Origin: Rallus limicola | Lineage: Eukaryota > Chordata > Aves > Gruiformes > Rallidae | DNA length: 64,000 nucleotides | Direction of reading: 5' to 3' | NCBI GenBank assembly: GCA_022605955.1 | Contig: JAKCOZ010000020.1 | Coordinates: 8,545,001-8,609,000, forward strand | Part shown: positions 12,001 to 25,900 of the stretch, in pieces | Layout: every line of letters begins with the position of its first letter | Position numbering within the stretch: the stretch's first letter is position 1 | The notes under the pieces: generated by a model | The model's database searches: none | Seen by the model: only the letters and a program-made list of their open reading frames with translations | What the model was told of the DNA's origin: nothing | Made by a program: the position numbers and the translations under genes

Positions 12001-15000
12001 ATCTGCTATTTATTGCTGTATTAGTGCATCCACGAAGAAAAAATCAGATTCTTTGCTGCAGCAGAACTCCGATGATACCTAGGAGCAAGGTACAAAGCCC
12101 AGGAGCCCACATCTTACCACAGCACTTGTGAAACTAGCTTCTCCACCTGCAAGAACAGATTCAGAGATGATTTTTTATAAAACTCCCATGGATGCATTCA
12201 GGACATTGGAAAGGAGAGAAGGCAAGCTGGAGATGACCTTCTAAGTGCTGTTTGCAAGCATTCACAAGTAAATGGAACCTTCTAGTGCCATGAATGGTAC
12301 AATCAGGAATTAACATATGGCAAACTGTTAGTTATTCATCAATCTTTCACTCACAGAAAACCTGACCTCCACTCTGTCCACAAAACCTCGAAGAACACTT
12401 GTGTCAAGAGATGTACTGGGTTTTGTCATGCTTCATGAAATGATGGTGCTAAGTAGGATGTGTTTACGTTTCCCTACCGATCTTATCACCCCACATGAGC
12501 ATGCCAGGGAGAGGCAGTCCTCCAGAGAATAATGATCCATCAGTAGGTGGCTGTTCCTTGAAATCCATGGTTGATTTTTCAGTATGGGGATTTTCTCCCC
12601 CACACAGCAAATGTAAATCATTGGCCCATCCCCAAACTGTCTTATGTCAACAAAATCTCCTATGTTGCTACAATAAACGTGAAGATTTTCTGTTATTCTT
12701 ACACTCTTAAAAGAATACTTGCACACGTTTCAGAAATAAGAGATCTTTGTAAAGTTACATGGGTTTATGACTAAATTGGGAAAGTTTAGGAACTTTCTAA
12801 ATGGAAAAGCCATCAGTCAGTTAGGCCTGTGGTCCCAAATATGCAGGCCTCTGAGCAGTGACATGCTGTCTTTCCTGCAGAAACATGCTTATATATAAAA
12901 AAGGAGAACTCCCATGACCTACAGTGCAGGGTCCTTCTGTGCAGCAAGCAGAGAGCAATGAATCAAAAATTTTCAGCTATATTAAATGATATTCCAACTG
13001 CCCTCGTTACTACTGACCTTTAACTAACACTGAGTGCTGACCTGAGCTAGGGTTGAATAATCCCCTGCCACAAAAATATGCTGTTGCAAAGCCAAATATT
13101 TGACATACCTGATGTAACAAAAAGATAACCAATGGCACAAATATTCTTTCCAGGCATGGTTTATTGAAAACACACCAAATTGTTATCCTACATACCTGGT
13201 TTCTAACAAGCATTCTACTTGTCTGCATTATGGAAATATCCTATAATAATAATACATTCTGTCACGGTAACATTTGTTCTATGAAAAGCATAATCCACCT
13301 TTTTTTTTTTTCCTCCTCTCCATACTTGTAAAATCAAACCATTCTAAGTGTTTCAGTTTATAGTACAGTGTAAATACAATGCAAAATCCCACCAGTCTAA
13401 ACTACAGAGAGAATGTTGAGCAGTATTACAGAAAACACATTGTTGATTTTTTTTTTATTCTCCTACCATGAAAATTTTAAGGCACATGATAGTTACAAAC
13501 ACATTAGCTACTAATTACCAGTAAGCTTCTTAGTCTAGTTATTTTGTTTTTCTGAACAGTAAAAACCAGATCAATAGGCCTTGTAGTATTTGCGCTATCT
13601 TCCTCCTCGCCCTGGACTTCAGAACATCCTACCCTGATGTAAAACTTAAGACAGAAAAAAAATGTTCTTAACACCTTCCCCTTAAATGCACTATATTAGT
13701 TACTGTACCAATAAATCAGAGAATTTCTCTGTGAAAGATAAGGAAACATCAGATTTTAAGAGCATCAACCCCCCCCTCCCCCATCAAATCAGAAATTTTG
13801 CAAGAAACTTTGCCTATATAAACACCTTCAAAAGCTGTGAGAACATGACTCCATCCCAATAGCACACAAGTTCTGGCTGAAGTTACTGGCACTCAGTAGT
13901 TTTCACCGAGTGGGCAGTCAGACAGCAGAAGAGGCTACAACCACTCTATAGTTCTCACTTGGGTTCTGAAGCCTTGCTCACTTGAAGGGTTTAAGATGTG
14001 CGCCTCTCCCACAGGTAGCTGAGCCGATATGCTCAGCGTTAAGGCAAGTAACAGAAGGTAACCCACCACCTTCAGTCTCATGGAACTACTCTAGGAGTAA
14101 AACTGCTTTGCCCAGCATAACCCTTGTGTGCTGGAAAGCATCACTGCAAAGTACTCCTCAGAGCTGGCAAGAACTTACCTGCTGTAACAAACAGGCTACC
14201 CGCTGCTTTTGTGATGTGCCACAGCAAATCATGTCCCTGTCCCCAAGTCAGTCCCTTTTGTGGTGTCTTTGCAAAGACAAGATTTGCTTTTCTCTGCACA
14301 GACACATTCAGAATCTGCATGTCTGCGTGCACGAGACAGGACCAGGTCAGGCAGGTGTTTTGCCCAGAAGACACTGAAGATCAGGACCTGTGGCTGCACA
14401 AGCTGTTCTCTGGAGCATTTCAGGCTGGCAACACATCTTGAGTTACACTTCTGGCTAAACTGCTACTTAACTCCAAGACAGAAACAACATGTCCTAAAGC
14501 CTTGCCTTTCTACTCTCCTCAGATTCTGCAGACAGACCAACTGACCTGGAAAGCTGTACACAAGTACAGTTGCTTACACACTCAACAGCCAAACCCGATG
14601 CTTCTCCAGGGTGGTCTTGACACCCAATTTTTCTTTTAAACCTCACCAGCTTACTGAAGACACCTGGGAGATGTGCAAGCTGCTTTCCTGGGAAGAAAGT
14701 TCTGCAGTATTACCTGCCATCAGAAGTCTCCCTCTCCTCTATGTGGCCCTTGCTGGGCCAACAAATTTCTTTCTTCTCTTTAGCAGGAGTCTTGCAACAC
14801 CATCACTTCTTTCCACAACCATCTCTCCCACTAGAAATTCTGCAGGTAAAAATCTCTTCTACCCCAGCCCTTTGCAGGCAGATTCCCTCCAGTTTTCACA
14901 GTGGAGCCAACAGGAAAAGCGGAGGTCACATACCTGAGCCCCAAAAAGCACTGCCTGCCTTTTAGCAGGAGCTATAGACTCTACTGCAGCTTTAGTCACA

Positions 15001-16627
15001 CACATTGCCGCTTTCCCTTCTTTACATACAGTCCCTGCTGCCAAAACACAACAATTACGGGTTCATCCACCCACATTCCAGAACAGCTCAAACAGCTACT
15101 CACACTTGCACCAACAAGGGGAGAGGTAAGGGCAGGTGTGGGCACACATCCCACCAGTGCTTTCTAGAGGTGAGCTTGTGGCCATAGAAACAAAGGACAT
15201 TAAATCACCAGACCTGGTTCAAAGTATCTTGCTTTGGACTTCAGCTGGTACTCATGCAGGTGAGGCAGGAGTCTCACATGCAAGTCACCTACTGATCCAT
15301 TTTCCTTCCTCAGTATCCAAACAACAGTTTGATGAGAAAAAAAAGGTCATGTAAATGCTGGGTTATTGCTACATACTTGGGAATTGGTCGTTATTGTAAG
15401 GCATGGTAAGGGCAGGGGTAAGATGGGTGATTCTCCGGGGAAGTTTTGGCCCATGGACTTGGTATTTGATTTCTTGGTATATCATCCTTTGATTATCTGT
15501 AGCAATAAACTATGTTATCAGCTCACAACTATGCTGGCTGCCACACCACCCACCCCCAGGAAAGCAAAGAGCAGTTTGCTACAATTATTCTGGGCAGCCA
15601 ACGCCATCTAAGCTGACAGGGAGGTTTGCTTATCGCAGGATGCAGTTTAAATACCAAAGGGGGAAAGCGGGATAAGGGTCTGAATTATCTTCTCAAATAC
15701 TCCTCAGTGCTGGTAGCCCACTACTGACAGAGACCAAAGTAAATTCCAATCCAGATTTGGAGTGTCCCTGTATCGCTCCACTGAGAGCCATGGGGTATCT
15801 GGAATAGGAGGTCATGGACATAATTAGCCCCATGTCACTTTGCTTCCCCTTTCCTGCAGTTTTCTCTGTTAACCTCTTGCTGGCTTTGAGATATCTGTAC
15901 AATAACTAAACCACAAAGTCTTAGCAGAGACTCCTTTCAACAGTCAGGTCTTTATTTTAAGTGAACTTTTGCTCAGACTCCTTTGGTAAATATATGGTTT
16001 GAAGTAGATCAGGGACAGACTGACAGCACGGCCCTTCTCTTACACTGTTCTACTTGGCTACAAAGCAGGTTCCATTGCTAATTACTGAACGTTTTTAAAA
16101 AAATCCTTTCATATACAAAAAGAATACACCAAGTACATAACCAAAAGTGATATAAAACTCTTCTGTGTAGCTTGGTTAAAAGGGTCTCCGCGTATTGGCA
16201 GAACAAGTATGAAAAGAGCACCATTGATATAATATACAGTCAGACTATGTATCTGGTTTCATTGCCACACTTTATGTCTACACATAGAGACACACTGCCC
16301 CGACACAAATGCAGATAATCACAGATGTATCTCTCTGCTTCCTTTGATCCGCTGAGCATCTGTGGCCCAACAGGATTCTCATGCAGGTGAAAAAACAAAT
16401 CTTTGTTATCTAAATTTGCTCCAAGACTCTTCACCTTCCCCAGGATCCAGAAGTGACCACTGCAATGTATGTGGAAGATGAGGGTCAGAAAGGGAGGGTG
16501 TGAAGGAGCACATGCATCATCCAAATCACTGACAGCTTCTGGCATCAGTCTTTGTCCCTGAATCAACAAATGCTTCCCTCTCCTGCAAACTACTTTACAT
16601 GGTTTTGTTAACCTATCCTCTGCACAA

Positions 16628-16675
16628 CAATATATATATATAGATATATAGATTTATTTATTTATATATATGTAT
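16628..16675. repeat. AT-rich microsatellite
   Basis: An interrupted (TA)n run, with TAGATATA and two TTTA units in the middle, continues into a second short TA run. It includes AATAAA hexamers read on the - strand, so it could be mistaken for an ARVCF poly(A) signal. Confidence 0.85.
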
Positions 16676-18947
16676 TCATGTCAAATTTTTAATATACTCA
16701 AGAAGATACAAAGCTCTTGGTATTTGCTTTTTTTTTTTTTTTAAAGTTTTAAAGGTTTTTTTTTACAAAAATGCTAGATGTCTGCTATTACAGTAATGCT
16801 TTGGGGGAGGTGAGGTTGCTTGATATTTCCCCTTTTTAATTACAAAGGAAACGGCAGGCACTGAAAACCAAAAATGATGTTTGTAGATTCAAACATGTGC
16901 TTTCCAGTCACACCGTTCTGAGGAGCTTGTTTAAAACTAAACGTGGCAATCAAAGAACAGTGGCAACCAAATAAAATCAGCAAAAGTCCTCTGATGCTAC
17001 CAGGGAGACATTTGCTTCCTATTCTCATCTGCTGCCCTCCCTTGACCAATGCCTGGAGAAAATCAGTGATCTGAAGTTACTTTGTTTGCAGCATTACCAG
17101 ATACCATATACCAGAGTATGTCCTTGTGAGGTAAGAGTCCCCCTTACACAAAGCAGGCCTTGGCATCGTGGAGGAGAACCGCTGCACATGGATGATTTTC
17201 ACACCAACTGAAATATGTAATCTCAAAACAAAGCCAAAGGAACACAGAAATCATGATGATGATCTTAAAAACGCCAAACCACTTCCCTCTGTGGCATTTT
17301 TCATCAGGATCTACATCCCAAAGCAAACATGGATTCAAAAATGATAAATTTACCACCAAATACAAGTGACAGACCCATCTAAAATTTATAACAGGTTCAA
17401 AAGAAGACATCCTAAAAAAAAAAAGCTCCTATTTTCTTCCAATGTGTTAACAGCTATGGCAAAAGAAACTGTTAATCATCATCAATACAACGCTGGTATA
17501 TTTAAAATGTGAATTGCTCCTTATTAATAGCAATCTTTGAGAACCAGAAAATAAAAAGCCAGCCAACTCCATTTCTCAGCATACGACTTCTGAACTAGGG
17601 ACACCGAAATCTTCAATAAACTGCTTTTCAGCATGTGGAAATAAAAACAGAGCTATTACAGAATTCAATAGGCAGAAGTATTGTACATCAGATTATAATG
17701 ATAATACAGCGCTGTGATTGATATAGCTTACTCTAAAAGCAGATTATACAGCTTGCATCAATTTTGTCATCCACTCTCCTGATCATTTGACCAGAGTTTA
17801 ATAGTTTTTTTTTCTGCATTTTCTCCCTTCATAGAAATCCAATAAACCCACTCAACATTCCTGCACTTTCTGTGGAAATAATAAAGAAAACCTAAAAGTT
17901 TTTCAAAAAGCCTTTAAAAATGTTAGATTCACAGTTCAAAAGAAATCCCCCCCCAAACAAAAAGAAACCCAAAACAATGAGCCCAAAACCAGAAAAGTGC
18001 TATTATCTTCATGGCTACATCTATGATATTATTTCAAATACTCTGCAGTTTCTTTCCCTTGTGAAGCTGCCCTTGCTGCCGCGTGACCTTCGCTTCTCAT
18101 ACTTGGCACCACCCACACCTAGGAGTCACCTAAGAACGCAGCCAGCTAGATGGAAGCTTGGGTTCTCTTCTTTCTTGCTTGCTTTCTTCTTGCAGGAGTG
18201 GGAGGCAGGGGGAGGTGGTGGCTATTTCAGGTGGGAACGTGACAGAGTTAAAAAGCAAAGAGTCTGGCTGTAAGGCATGGTGCTCCGGGGTTGGCAACGG
18301 CCGTCAGTTGTGTTTCCTCCCCACATCCTCTGGAATCTGCAGCCTAGTCAGTGATGCAGTGCCCTCCAATCTGAATGGCAGTGGTGACTGATGAGATCCT
18401 CTGTGTCAATTCAATGCTTGTTTCTCCCCCTCAATTAAAAAAAATGTGGTTGGACTCTAGCCCTGCAAAATAAAGTCAAAGCCAATTAATACCAGTGAGT
18501 AACATGCCCGTGGTGATCTCCATCACCCCGTGGTAGAATAGTGACTGGAAATGACTGCCTATCCCCAATAGATAGCTTTCTTGAAGGGTACAACTAGGAG
18601 AACATGGGTGCAGGCTCCATTTTTCAAAGTCTGCAGCCCACCTGTTAGCCTCCAAGCCCAGTGTGCAGGAGTGAAACCCACAGGCAAGGCACTGCACACA
18701 TACATTTCTCCCTGCCCTTTGGATGAGCCTGCAAGGCTGACCGCACGGTGCTGGCCAGCTGAGGGAAGCCAGTGGTGCCAGGGCTGCTCTGTGGCTACCC
18801 AAGGGTACCTGGCAGTGCTGAAGGGCTGCTCTGGGGAGATGCTTCCCACCCAGGAACACAAACAATCTATAAAGACTTGGAACTTATACTAGGATTTGCA
18901 AAAGGAGAGGGAAAAAATAAATTACCCACCACCACTCAACACAGGAG

Positions 18948-18953
18948 TTTATT
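18948..18953 (-). terminator. ARVCF: Candidate ARVCF poly(A) signal (AATAAA on the - strand)
   Basis: Read on the - strand, AATAAA lies about 925 bases after the ARVCF stop. It is followed 10-30 bases later by a GT-rich element (gttgagtggtggtgggt), the usual arrangement for cleavage and polyadenylation. A later AATAAA at 15951-15956 (- strand) is an alternative. Confidence 0.4.
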
Positions 18954-19877
18954 CCTCCACTTATACAAGTGATTTCCACGTAGAATTATGGGGTGGATGA
19001 CGCTCTGTGTTTTGGAATGTGGGGCTGTAAAAGCCTATTGTCCACTCTCATGGGAAAGCTGCCCAGTGCCTTCACAGCAGTCACTAAGACTTTCCTTTAG
19101 ACATAGCCAAGAGCACAAAACCTGCTGTTCCAACAGTAACGTCACATCTGACAGGATGCCAGAAGGTACAACCAGGGCAGAGGGCTGTCTAGCAAGACAG
19201 CAGGAGACAGATTAGCAGTAGCAGGAGTGAAGAAAGGGCAGTGACATAACTGAGGAACTTGGCACATGGTGAAGGCAAGGAGTGGAAAGCGACAAAAAGG
19301 CACCTTTCTTTAGTGACAGGAAAAAAAAAAGGGAGTTGAGAAGAGGGAGTAATCAAATTCACAGTGTAATCAAAACCACCTCTCCTTGCAAAGTAACTTG
19401 TGGACAGCCAATAGCTCTCCTGCAGATGGGCAGGGCTGCATAATTCATGGGAACCTCAGGGGACATCCATAAATAGTCAAGGATATGCTTTTCCTTAGGT
19501 CCAAGGCTAATCCTTATAATGAGCATAGAGGGGGAAAAATGGTTGGAAGCAGGAACACACTATTCAAATTCCCATGGCCTAACAGCAGAAATCTTTCACT
19601 TTTCAGCTGACAACCAATCACTCATGATATTAATTTTCTGCCTGGTTATTTGCAGGGTTATTTTTTAATCAAACAGTGGTGTCTGATTACATTTAATTAA
19701 AGATACACTGAATAATACAAACACCACTTTTTTTTTTTTCCAAATGCATTTTCACTTGCCTGAAAGGACTCAGTTAGCAGTTAGCCTTGAAGAGATTCCA
19801 CAGCGATACAGATCATGCACGAGACAAGTTAATCACTAGCACCAATTACCATTAAAAGGACCTACCATGCATGCAAA

Positions 19878-19979
19878 TTAGACCCAGGAGTCAACAGGCT
19901 GGGGTTTAATGTCACGGGCATCCACCAGATTCACCGAAGCCCTGTTACTCCTGTTAATGTTTTTCCTATTTGTGTCATT
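19878..19979 (-). CDS. ARVCF: ARVCF final coding exon with PDZ-binding C-terminus
   Basis: This 102-nt exon encodes 33 residues and TAA (19880-19878 on the - strand). It starts in phase 0 after acceptor tgctgcag with [10 protein letters not shown] and ends [18 protein letters not shown]. The last four residues, DSWV, are the class of PDZ ligand shared by ARVCF, delta-catenin and p0071 and bound by Erbin- and ZO-type PDZ domains. The 3' UTR continues to lower coordinates. Confidence 0.94.
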   Translation of the reverse strand, partial: NDTNRKNINRSNRASVNLVDARDIKPQPVDSWV

Positions 19980-22900
19980 CTGCAGCACAGAGTGAGGAGT
20001 TAAAGGCAAAACAAAGCGGATTAATCAAACAAAACCACCAAACAAGTCAGCTTAAAGGAGCACAAGGGAAAATTAGTGGTAGAGAAAGAAACAAGATCAG
20101 CAAAGGCACAATACCAATGGAAAGCACTGCAGCGGCCAAGGCTGCACTTCCCTGCCATCAGCATTCACAGCTCTCGGCCACAATGGAGCCTCAGAGCCAC
20201 GATTATTAAACACTTCACAAGCAAGCAGACCCCAGCGGGACATTTCTGTCTCATGGGACGAGGATAAGGGTGAGTAGCAGCTGCTCAGCTCTGCCCAGCT
20301 GAGGGCATGGCAGTGCATACCTCTGAGGGGTACAACAGGCTGAATTCGGGTTGCTCCCCATCCTTAAAACCAAGAGACAGCACAGACTATGGGAGACACG
20401 TTCTTGAGGTCAAATGCTTTTTCTCATGGAAGCAGAGCAGCTACTCACTGAACTCTGGGTTGTGCTTTATTTCAGAGATGCACTGGAGTCTGGGCTGCTT
20501 TATGTGATCTTGAGGGTTGTACTGAACCACTTAAATACTACTTGATTTTGCCACTCAAAATTCATTCATTTTCCTGCCTTAGCCTATTTTCCTTAGTAAG
20601 ACATTTTTTGCCAAGCTCCTATTTATCAACATTCTTATGTCACAGTGTGCATCCACTCCCACTGCACACTTGCAAAACAGAACTGTGATGAGGGAACTAG
20701 AAAGTTTATTCTGTGGACACTGCAGCAGGCGGGCATGTTGCATGACCTGAGTAATCAGCTCAGTGGTATCAGTTTCAAAAACAAATGAAGGAGTGCAACC
20801 ACCTCTATCAAAAGTGCACTAGGCAGCCTCCAACAGGGACTAGCTATACCCACACCTGGCAAACTGAAAAAAGAGTGGTCTGTGCTTAAAAAACCCCCAG
20901 CTGGACTGAAGTCGTTCTCCAGGGTCTACCTTCATGGAAAAGCAGGACACGGGAGGAAATGTACCATCAGGGAAGATAATACAGGCAGACTGACCTTCCT
21001 AATAGCAGGACATCATCTTAATTCATGATCTATGGAAATAATTTTCCTCCAAACTACATTTTTGTTCAATAATAGCAGGTTTTCCTTTCAATTGACTGAA
21101 GCTTAATTGTTTCCACTGAACATGGATCACCTGGAGTTTCTGATATTATCAGCAATATGCTGAAGGTTATTAAGGACAGCCTTCTGCAGACTTAACAATA
21201 GTGCTTTCTACCACTGACTCATTTCAGTGAATCCTCCTCTTCCTTCCCTTCCTTCTTGAAATTACTTCCCCAGGGGAAAACAAAAGCTTGTTTTGAGGCC
21301 AGGGAGAACTGATGGCCACAGCATTAAATGATGTTTAGAAAGGTCTCCTGAAAAGGCACGGCAATGAAACAGGAATTACACAGAGCCTACCAAGCCACAT
21401 TTGTACACAACCCCCATACAAAGGGCTTTGTGAAGTTTTTGTTTGTTTTTTTTTTTTTTAAATTATAAAGTTGTCTCCATTTGTTTTTAGAAGGCACACA
21501 CATAAGCATGCATGTCTCTTCCTCCTTCTCCATTTCCTTGGCCCATGGCCACCGTCCACCATCGGGACTGTGAACGAGTGTTGGGGAAACACACACTGTT
21601 CCCCGCGCTGCTGTACAGTCACACCAGCTCACACCTACTTCTCACAGTGAAAACAATAAAGCACTGTGACAGTTTGAAGTGACTATTTTTGGAGCAAAGT
21701 CTGAGCACACTCACACAGTTCTGGGCTAGGGAATGCTGCCTGGACAAGGGTGATAGAACAAACATTTTCTATTTTTACAACCTCATCCATTTACATGAAC
21801 ACACCAAACGCCTGCATTTGCTCCTACACTGGAAAGCAGCTTTTTGCTTTTTAATTTCTAACTACCCAAGTGCTAAGTTACAAAATCCTGTCTCTATTTA
21901 AAAAACAAACAAAAAAAACAAACCAAAAAGCCCTTTACAGCCCCCTGGTAACTACCCAGTATTTGGGCTTAGGACACCAGGCTTCCTTTCTCTTACAGGC
22001 ACTATCTGGCATTCAGCAGTAAGAAGCAGCTCACTTTTAAAGGCTCTTTCTCCGAGGCATCCCCCATGTTATCACTGGTCTTGTATTTGCGCTCTTTGTC
22101 CCGGTGATCGATGGTGGAGTACCCATCTGAGGAGAAATACATGACAGTGAGGCATGAAACACGAATCAGAGCAAAACCAGAGCTGATGCTAGCAGAATTG
22201 TTCAGCAAAGAAACAGGAAAATAAACCCTCCCAATGTAAAGATGCTGGCAGCCTGCTTTTCACACGTGGTCCAGCTCTGAAATTTCATTTTTACCAGCTT
22301 AAAACGGAAAAAGCTCTTTATATATCAGTGCCAGATGCTGGCACTCATTAGCAAGCAATGCTGTTTTCATCCCAGCCTGCTGCAGCTTTCAGTGTGCCCA
22401 AGGAAAGCAGCAAGTTGTCATCTCACACCCTGTGGCTAATGAGCTCCAACTTCAGCCCAAATCCTGCATTCCTTGCTCAGCAGCCTGATTAATTGGCTGT
22501 GTTCATTCTCTGAATGCTCTCTGCTGCATGTTCCCACTCTTCCTGAGCCTGACTGCTAGAAGGACATGACAATAATTTGGAAGAGTCCCTTTCAGAGTCC
22601 TGAGAAAAAAGGTCTATGGAGCTGGAAGAACCCTGCTGTGCTCGGACTGTCTCTCATTACAAAGTAGCACCTGTTTAGTCCTTTTTCTGCTGACAACTAA
22701 GCAGCAATATGAAAGCATGAGGAACACAAGGAAGAAAAGTGTGAGAAGGTTTCATAAAGAAATGGCTCTAATTAGTTCAGAATTTTTTCTTTGAATCATT
22801 GTCAGGCAATGCAAATCACAGAATTATTTAGGTTGGAAAAGGTCTCATCAAGTCCAACCATAAACCTAACACTGCCAACTCCACCACTAACTAAGCTGTG

Positions 22901-25900
22901 TCCCTAAGCATCATGTCTACACATCTTTTAAATACTTCTGGAGATTGTCACTCCACCCCTTCCCTGGGCAGCCTGCTCCAATGAGTGCAACCCTCTCAGT
23001 GAAAATATTTTTCCTAATATCCAATCTAAATGTCCTTTCCATTTCCATAGGCCATTTCCTCTTGCCTATACCTTGTTACTTAGTAGAAGAGAAACACTCA
23101 CCTGGCTACACCCTCCTTTCAAGTTCTTGTAGAGAGCGGTAAGATCTCCCCCCAGCCTCCTTTTCTCCAGGCTAAACAGTCCCAGTTCTCTCAGAAGCTC
23201 CTATCTGACTTGTGTTCCAGACCCTTCACCAGCTTCGTTACCCTTTTCTGGACACAAACCAGCACCTCAACATCTTCCTTGCTGAAGAAGAGAGGCTGAG
23301 GGAGCTGGGCTTGTTCAGCCTGGAGAAGAGAAGGCTGTGAGGGGGATCTCACTGCAGCCTTCCAGTCCCTGAAGGGAGCAGAGAAACAGGAGGGGAATCA
23401 ACTTTTTAAAAGGGCAGACACTGGCAGGACAAGGGGGATGGATTGAAGCTAAAGGAGGGAAGGTTTAGATTAGATATTAGGGGGAAGCTCTTTACAGAGT
23501 GAGTGGTGAGGGGTTGAAACAGGCTGCCCAGAGAGGTGGTGGATGCCCCATCCCTGGGGTGGTCCAAGGCCAGGTTGGATGGGGCCCTGGGCAACCCTGT
23601 GTAGATCCAGGCCTGGAGGTTAGTGGCCCTGCCTGTGACAGGGGGTGGAACTCTGTGATCCTTGGGGTCCCTTCCAACCCAGACCATTCTAGGATTCTAG
23701 GATTCTTGGAGCAAGAGGCCCAAAACTGAATACAGTCCTAGACATGTATTCTCACCAGGCTGAGTCTTTATTTTCCTGGTGCATTAGATTTCCCTCTCTG
23801 TCAGTGACAGACACATCCTCTCCTGTTCTGCTCTGACAGTGCAGTAATCTGAGTAAATGACATGTTTGTAGCTCCTTGTAGGCTTTTGTCTTCCCCTCTG
23901 TAACTAAGATCATGAATGCTTTCATGTCCTGACAAACTGGGTTCTTGAAACACCACAAAAATGTTTTACATAAACTACCAAAATGCTCCTCTCTTGGTTT
24001 ATTGCTTCATCACAAAAAGGTAATTTTTGTGTGTTCCCATGGCACAGAGAGGCACTGCTTGCCCTCCTGACAAAAGCACCCATGACCAGAGTGACTCATA
24101 TCAAGCACAGGCACAGAGCAGGGCCCTACATAATGTTTATGCTGGCCTCTGCCAGGTTCAGTTTTACAAGAGCTGTACTCTTCCAAGGCATCCCAGGAGT
24201 TAAGGTACACACAGACCTGCAGGAAGCACCTGAAGTAGCACATATTTATGACATCATGGATAGCAGCAGATTAAATAACCACACTCCCTAAAAAGAACTA
24301 AAGGATTTTGGAGTTACACATGTAGTAGAGAGATCTTAAAAGCATGGAAATAATTGCTACTCAGAGCTTTACTTACAATTATTTGTTGACAATGACAATG
24401 CCTAACATTCTTGGCTATTCCTTTTAAACAAAAAAAAGAAAAAAACCCCAACCCTAAAGCCCACCAGCTGCATCCAGCTTTGGTGAGGGAACACATGACC
24501 AATAATTCACTTTCAAATACCAGGCATGAATATTGCTAGTAAGGCATATGCTAATCTAAAGATTTGTCATTTATTTAGGAGTAAATAAATAGTAATAGTT
24601 CACACAGGTATATAACTTAACTGACGGAAACATGACAACTCCCTCCCCCCGCCAATCCAACTCACAACAACTGAGCAGTAGCTTTTTACAATAAAGGGAT
24701 CACTCTGCATTTTTACAGTGCCATCATCACAAATATTTTAAAAATCACAGAACTGTAGGGGTTGGAAGGGACCTCCAGAGATCATTGAGTACAACCCCTT
24801 GCCAAAGCAGGTTCCTTAGGACAGGTCGCATAGGTTGGCATCCAGATGGGTCTTGAATATCTCCAGAGGAGACTCCACACCCCCCTGGGCAGCCTGTCCC
24901 AGGGCTCTGTTACCCTCACTGTGAAAAAGTTCTTCTGCATATTAAACTAATGAACTGCCAAGACACAAAGGAAACCCATAATCTACCCCCAGAAAGCAAC
25001 AGCTACTAAGTGCAGCTCGGCAGCTGGGGTACTTCCCAGGGAGTGAGTTCAGAAGGAAGAACTGTAGTCACAAAAACTTAAAAGCACAACAGATCTTTAA
25101 TACTAGTAAGAAATTAAACACACATGCTCAGCCAGGACAGCAGCAAGAAGCAGCAGCTTTTGCACAGTGGCAGTAATCTAACAACAGGGAATGGTCATGA
25201 ACTTTGTTCTTCATATCTGAGTTCCAATATATTCTGCAGTCCATCCTGTCAGCCTACTGTTGTGTGGTCTCCAGGCTGCCGGTGCTGTGCACAGCAGCAG
25301 TGAGAGATTATGTGTTTCTAAAAAGCAAGCACTCTGCAATGACTCTGTTAAGATAAGCAGCAGCAGAGATGGCGAGTTCAAGATTTGACCCAGTAAAATG
25401 AGAAACAGGAGGCTGCATCCAAGAAGTAATACCTCAGTGTCCCCAGGAGAAAAGTACTTCTGCTCCACTAGGTCAGATTCATTCTAAAAAGTGATCAGAA
25501 TTAACTGTTTCTAAGGCATGAAGGAGACCACTACAGACCTTACTGCTCCAACGTTTCAGTGTTTCATGTTTCTGAGTAAATACAATCGAACACATAGACA
25601 AAAGTTGTATCAGTCAGTAAAGGCTCGTCCTACTCTTGGCTTGTTTATTTCTCTCTCTCAACTTTCTGCTGGCTGCCTTCTGTACTGCTTCACTTCTATC
25701 TTCCATTCACTCCACAGCAACATTTTTATGTCATCAGAGATTACAGAACCAAATGTCTGCTGAGTGTCAGTCCACCCGTGCCCTTACACAGCTCTCAATT
25801 TACAAAGATCAAACCTCTGGACCAACAGAAAGGGAGGAGGAATAAAAGCTATGACTGAAGATGGGCATGTAGGACAGGGGCATCTGAACAATGTCTGTGG

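Larger units (their letters stand above)
8176..19877. other. Convergent 3' UTRs and spacer between COMT and ARVCF
   Basis: The two stop codons face each other across 11.7 kb. The left part must hold the COMT 3' UTR and the right part the ARVCF 3' UTR. The middle has poly-T tracts (about 13298-13312, 13446-13459, 16729-16742), an AT microsatellite at 16628-16675, and a stretch near 14000-15350 with several overlapping open + frames. None of these frames resembles a known family or has a gene-like layout. No CR1 element was recognised here. Confidence 0.6.

Noticed and set aside
13982..15354. Series of overlapping + frames of up to 131 codons between COMT and ARVCF
   Set aside because: Several frames are open at once, with no family similarity, no consistent start and no exon structure. 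A non-coding transcript is possible but not supported.
23406..23729. Frames of 61-93 codons on both strands
   Set aside because: They lie within the CR1 3' end; the translated text is repeat sequence.
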